Part shown: positions 59,542 through 64,000 of the stretch, piece by piece
Layout of the letters: each line of letters begins with the position of its first letter
Position numbering within the stretch: the stretch's first letter is position 1
Assembly (NCBI RefSeq): GCF_001659605.2
Contig: NC_035171.2
Coordinates: forward strand, 10,417,514 to 10,481,513
DNA from: Manihot esculenta
Taxonomy: Eukaryota > Streptophyta > Magnoliopsida > Malpighiales > Euphorbiaceae
Reading direction: 5' to 3'
Length of the DNA: 64,000 nucleotides
Made by a program: the position numbers and the translations under genes
Notes under the pieces: generated by a model
The model's database searches: none
Told to the model about the DNA's origin: nothing
What the model saw: the letters and a program-made list of their open reading frames with translations, nothing else

Positions 59542-61269
59542 ATGAGGGAAACTTGTCGATCTGCACGATTGACTGGAGTGCCACCTGAGGATGAGGGCAC
59601 GAGCGCCCGTCCTCCTGCATTGCCTAGGGCAATGTCATGTAGATCAAGCAGAGAAAGAGTGTCAAGGGACCCTAGAAGGTCTTTTGATGCTAGCAAAAGG
59701 GGGACAGATAGAGGAGGAAGTTCTTCAGATGTGAGGGAGGTTATGGAAGAGGATCAGAGGAGGGATGGGAATCTGGATGTCAGCATGACGGAAGAGGGGA
59801 CAGGGGAGTCACAGGGAGGCGTTCAGGCCTCGGGGTATGGTTTTCCACCCCATTATCCACCCTTCCCACAGGGTTCAGGGTATCCGATGGGAGGCACATC
59901 GGATTACTCCAGCTTTAGCCCCTACCCTACCTACATGCCTTATCCACCTTTCTATCCACCTCACCCCCAGTACCCAGCTTATCCACCCTCACCCTTTTAT
60001 CCTCACCCGGCAAACCCCACCTCAGGGAATGCTGCACCCCCACCTCCACCACCTACAGAACCAGCAGCCCTAGTTACTCAGCCTTCTAGACCTAGCTCAG
60101 CCAGTGGGAGCAAGGTCAAGATGACCGACTACATGAAACTGGGTGCTCCTCAGTATGAAAAAGGGGATGACCCATTTATGTATCTTGAAAGGGTTAAGGT
60201 GATCACAGAGGAGATTGGGGCTGATGACAGTAGAGCCATTCAGATGGCAGGGTTCACGCTTAAGTGCAAGAAGGCACAAGAGTGGTTCAAGAATTATGTG
60301 AACCCGAGAGTGGACAGCATGTCTTGGGAGGAGTTTGCAAACGAGTTTGCAGGATGGGCTTTCCCCGATAGCTCAAGGGAGCTGAAGATGATCGAGTTTG
60401 AGCAGTTGAGGCAGACCGATGAGATGAGTGTAAAGGAATTCACAGACAGATTCTTGGAGCTGTTGCCATTTGCAGGGCAAAATCTTGACTCAGACCAGAA
60501 AAGGTCAAGGAGGTATATCATGAAACTCCACTCCAGATATTCCTCCTTGATCCAGTCAGCAGATAGGGAGAGCTTCCATGCCATAGTGGATATGGCCCAG
60601 AAAATGGAGGCCAGTGCCATCGTTCAGGGAACAGTCAGACAATCAGTGGCACAGTCTTCTGGTTCCAAGACCCCAGGCTCTTCTTCTCTGAGTGCAGCAG
60701 CTTCAGGTAGCAAAAAGTGGAGTAATACCACTAGGAAGCCCAAGAAGAACAAGTTTTGGAACAAGGTCAAATCCAGTCTGGGACTAGGGAGTGGCTCGAG
60801 CTCTGGTGCGGATAATGCAGTTTGTGCAAAGTGTAATAGGCCACACAGGGGAGTTTGCCGGGCTGGGACAGCAGCCTGCTTCAGATGCGGGCAAGAGGGA
60901 CACATGGCTCGGGAGTGTCCTAGGGCAACTTTTGGAGCACAGTCTCAGCAGACGGCTTCTGGCAGTGTGGCTCAACCAGCAGCTCCAGCCATGGCTCAGG
61001 CCAGTGGCAGAGGCAGAGGAAGAGGAGCAGCCTCTTCGTCAGCGGGTTTCAGAGGTGAAGGTCCATCAGCTCCAGCATGGATTTTCACCATGACTCAGCA
61101 GGAGGCAGATGCATCTAACACCGTGGTGGCAGGTAATTTAGTCATTGGTTGTTCAGATGTGTATGCCTTGATGGACCCTGGTGCATCTCATTCTTTTATT
61201 GCTCCGAGAGTCGTCGAGAGGTTGGGTCTGATGATCTCTTGGTTAGAGTGTCCTCTCTGGGTCAGTTGA
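59542..61269 (+). pseudogene. Gag and protease part of gypsy copy 2, ended by TGA
   Basis: The frame starts at ATG 59,542, nine bases after an acceptor-like TGCCTTTCAG. It has the Arg/Pro-rich gag leader, capsid-like region, zinc knuckle [15 protein letters not shown] (about 60,880) and protease DPGASHSF (about 61,173), and stops at TGA 61,267-61,269. Copy 1 has a glycine codon there (GGA to TGA). Unlike copy 1, the gag start is intact, with no frameshift. The same frame resumes directly after the stop. Confidence 0.88.
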
Positions 61270-63342
61270 CCCAAGTGTGATCCATCAGTGGCAGAGTCAG
61301 TCTGCCAGTGCAGTCCAGTCTTTGTTGAGGGAAGATGCCTTTCCGCCGACCTTGTGGTTCTAGACTTGACAGATTTTGACGTCATTCTAGGGATGGACTG
61401 GTTATCTACCCATGGTGCTACCTTGAACTGCAGGGACAAGGTAGTCAAGTTCAGAGATCAGGATGGGTCAGAGGTTGTCTTCAGGGGAGACAGGAGGGGT
61501 ACACCTAGAGGTCTGATATCAGCTCTTCAGGCTCGTAGGTTGCTTAGGAAGGGATGTCAGGGGTATTTGGCTCATGTGAGAGAGCTCAGTAGTCAGGTTA
61601 GAGAGCCCGCCTCAGTGCCAGTGGTTAGAGAGTTCCTAGACGTCTTCCCAGATGAGCTGCCAGGTTTACCACCTGCTAGGGAGATAGAGTTCGAGATAGA
61701 ACTGATGCCTGGAACCCGACCGATCTCTATCCCTCCCTACAGGATGGCTCCAGCTGAGTTGAAAGAATTGAAGGAACAGTTGCAAGAGCTGGTAGAAAAG
61801 GGCTTTATCCGACCGAGCACCTCACCTTGGGGTGCACCAGTCTTGTTTGTCAGAAAGAAGGATGGATCCCTTAGACTTTGTATCGACTACAGGCAGTTGA
61901 ACAAAGTCACTACCAAGAATAAATACCCATTGCCAAGGATCGACGATCTATTCGACCAGCTAGCAGGAGCGGGTTGTTTCTCCAAAATAGATCTGAGATC
62001 TGGGTATCATCAGCAGAGGATCAGAGAAGAAGATGTGCCAAAGACAGCTTTCAGGACCAGATATGGGCATTTTGAGTTCCTTGTAATGCCGTTCGGGTTA
62101 ACCAACGCCCCTGCAGCATTCATGGACCTCATGAACAGAGTGTTTAGCCAATTCTTGGATCATTTTGTTATTGTCTTCATAGATGATATCTTAGTGTATT
62201 CCAGGAATGCAGAGGAGCATGCCCATCATCTGAGGTTGGTTCTGCAGACCTTGAGGGAACATGGCTTGTATGCCAAGTTCTCCAAGTGCGAGTTCTGGCT
62301 GAGGAGCATTTCATTCTTAGGGCATGTGGTGTCAGAAAATGGGATAGAGGTGGACCCCAAGAAGGTAGAAGCTGTGGCTAACTGGCCTAGACCCACTTCA
62401 GTGACAGAAATCAGGAGTTTCTTGGGTTTGGCAGGTTACTACAGGAGGTTCGTTCAGGACTTCTCAAAGATTGCAGCTCCTCTGACCAGGTTAACCAGGA
62501 AGAATCAAAAGTTTGTGTGGACCGACCAGTGCGAAGAGAGTTTTGAAGAGCTTAAGAAGAGGTTGACTTCAGCACCAGTGTTAGCTCTGCCATCTAGTGA
62601 TGAGGATTTTACAGTCTTTTGTAATGCGTCCCGTGTGGGACTGGGTTGTGTGCTAATGCAGAATGAGAGGGTGATTGCTTATGCTTCTAGACAGCTGAAG
62701 AAGCACGAGTTAAATTACCCCACGCATGACCTAGAGATGGCAGCAGTAATCTTTGCACTCAAGATGTGGAGGCACTACCTCTATGGGGTAAAATGTGAGA
62801 TCTTTACAGATCATAAGAGCCTGCAGTACATCCTGAGTCAAAGAGATTTGAACTTGAGACAGAGAAGGTGGGTAGAGCTGCTGAGTGACTATGATTACAA
62901 GATTCAGTATCATCCGGGTAAGGCGAATGTCGTGGCAGACGCCCTAAGCCGGAAGTCACTAGGCAGTCTATCCCACATTAAGGCAGAAAGGAGACCAGTG
63001 GTGAAGGAGTTTTACAAGCTCATTGATGAAGGTCTACAGTTAGAGTTGTCTGGTACAGGTGCTTTAGCGGCCCAGATGAGAGTGACACCTGTGTTTCTGG
63101 AGCAAGTGGCTCAGAAACAGCATGAGGACCCAGAGTTAGTGAAGATTGCCAGGACTGTTCAGTCAGGCAAGGACAGTGAGTTCAGATTTGACAGTAAGGG
63201 GATCCTCCGCTATGGGAGCAGACTTTGTGTACCAGATGACATAGGGCTAAAAGGAGACATTATGAGGGAGGCTCATAATGCAAGATACAACGTTCACCCC
63301 GGAGCCACCAAGATGTATCAAGATCTGAAGAAAGTTTATTGA
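61270..63342 (+). pseudogene. Protease end, reverse transcriptase and RNase H of gypsy copy 2
   Basis: It is in frame with the gag part. Reverse transcriptase keeps FIDDILVYS, with a Leu-to-Gln change in HQQRIREED. RNase H reads [10 protein letters not shown]: the first catalytic Asp is Asn (codon 62,623-62,625), where copy 1 has Asp. The block ends at TGA 63,340-63,342 where copy 1 has Trp (VYWWPA). This second stop separates the integrase finger from its core. Confidence 0.88.
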
Positions 63343-64000
63343 TGGCCAGCGATGAAGAAAGAAGTGGCACAGTTTGTGTCAGCCTGCGAAGTATGTCAGA
63401 GGGTGAAGCTGGAATATCAGAAGCTGGCTGGAATGCTTAACCCGCTACCTATTCCAGAGTGGAAATGGGAGAATATAGCTATGGACTTCGTAGTGGGGTT
63501 ACCGGCGACGTCCAACAGATTGGACTCCATATGGGTGATTGTGGACAGACTCACCAAATCTGCTCATTTCATCCCTGTTAGGAGTGGCTATTCTGTGGAC
63601 AAGTTGGCGCAGGTGTATGTAGATGAGATCGTCAGGCTGCATGGGGTTCCTGTTTCAATAGTGTCTGATAGAGGGCCCCAGTTCAACTCCAGGTTTTGGC
63701 GAAGTCTGCAGAATGCCATGGGTACCAGGTTGGATTTCAGTACTGCCTTCCACCCCCAGACGGACGGACAGTCCGAAAGGACCATCCAGACTATCGAGGA
63801 TATGCTCAGAATGTGCGTGCTGGATTTTGGCGGTTCTTGGAGGCAGCATCTACCTTTGGTGGAGTTTGCCTACAATAACAGCCATCATGCTAGCATCGGG
63901 ATGGCTCCATATGAAGTTTTATATGGAAGGAAGTGCAGGTCACCTGTTTGCTGGGAGGAAGTTGGAGAGAAGGCCTTGGCAGGGCCTGAGCTAGTAGAGA
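63343..64000 (+). pseudogene. Integrase part of gypsy copy 2 (window-truncated)
   Basis: It continues in the same frame after the stop: zinc-finger cysteines (SACEVCQR), the first catalytic Asp (AMDFVVG), an intact second Asp (SDRGPQF, codon 63,667-63,669) and the Glu (QSERT). It runs off the window before the chromodomain. Confidence 0.85.

Larger units (their letters stand above)
56939..64000 (+). mobile_element. Ty3/gypsy chromovirus copy 2, cut by the window end
   Basis: It has a 5' LTR of 2,342 bases, a primer site and a gag-pol region through the integrase core. It is the same family as copy 1 but clearly diverged in the LTR. The left flank pentamer is CCTTG (56,934-56,938); the right flank is outside the window. 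Confidence 0.95.

Overview
This is a plant nuclear window. It holds GT-AG introns, a plastid-targeted acetyl-CoA synthetase gene, a PPR gene, a plant-type eRF1 gene, plant mobile domain (PMD) sequence, Mutator-like elements and Tekay-like chromovirus LTR retrotransposons. The AT-rich spacers and gene types suggest a eudicot. A Malpighiales or Euphorbiaceae source is a guess that I could not test.

Genic half (1-29,600). A truncated, frameshifted copy of eRF1 (446-1120) is a direct duplicate, offset by 7,610 bases, of the intact eRF1 gene: 5' UTR exon about 6060-6193, a 1.86-kb leader intron, coding exon 8057-9370. Convergent to it lies an 18-exon acetyl-CoA synthetase gene on the minus strand (12,130-21,433, 765 aa by my splicing). 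Two of its introns appear to be GC-AG, and its last intron holds a small non-autonomous LTR retrotransposon. An AT-rich spacer follows, bracketed by two related remnants of a first exon (about 21,627-21,850 and 25,309-25,600). A single-exon PPR gene (27,817-29,265, minus) ends the host genes.

Nested transposon half (about 29,890-64,000). A decayed Mutator-like element (MULE) has degenerate terminal inverted repeats near 29,890-30,062 and 39,788-39,887 plus 49,701-49,795. Inside are a tandem AT-rich array with a period of about 226 bp, a PMD pseudogene (+), and a MULE transposase pseudogene (-). A young, complete 9.8-kb Ty3/gypsy chromovirus (39,888-49,695, target duplication ATTGG) sits inside the right inverted repeat, at the tip of a palindrome. 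To its right are a Copia-type solo LTR (50,300-51,793, target duplication CTATT) and a decayed gene with similarity to the Transposase_28 ('putative gypsy type transposon') family. That gene is split by an inverted gypsy solo LTR (52,655-54,633, target duplication AAAAT). A degenerate minisatellite follows, then a second gypsy element (56,939 to beyond the window) related to the first.

The two gypsy copies carry different lesions. The first has a stop and a frameshift in gag and an Asn in place of a catalytic Asp in integrase. The second has two in-frame stops and an Asn in place of a catalytic Asp in RNase H. LTRs of this family share CpG-rich palindromic motifs, and a conserved splice-donor-like site pairs with an acceptor-like site just before gag, suggesting a spliced leader. 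No RNA genes or CRISPR arrays were seen.
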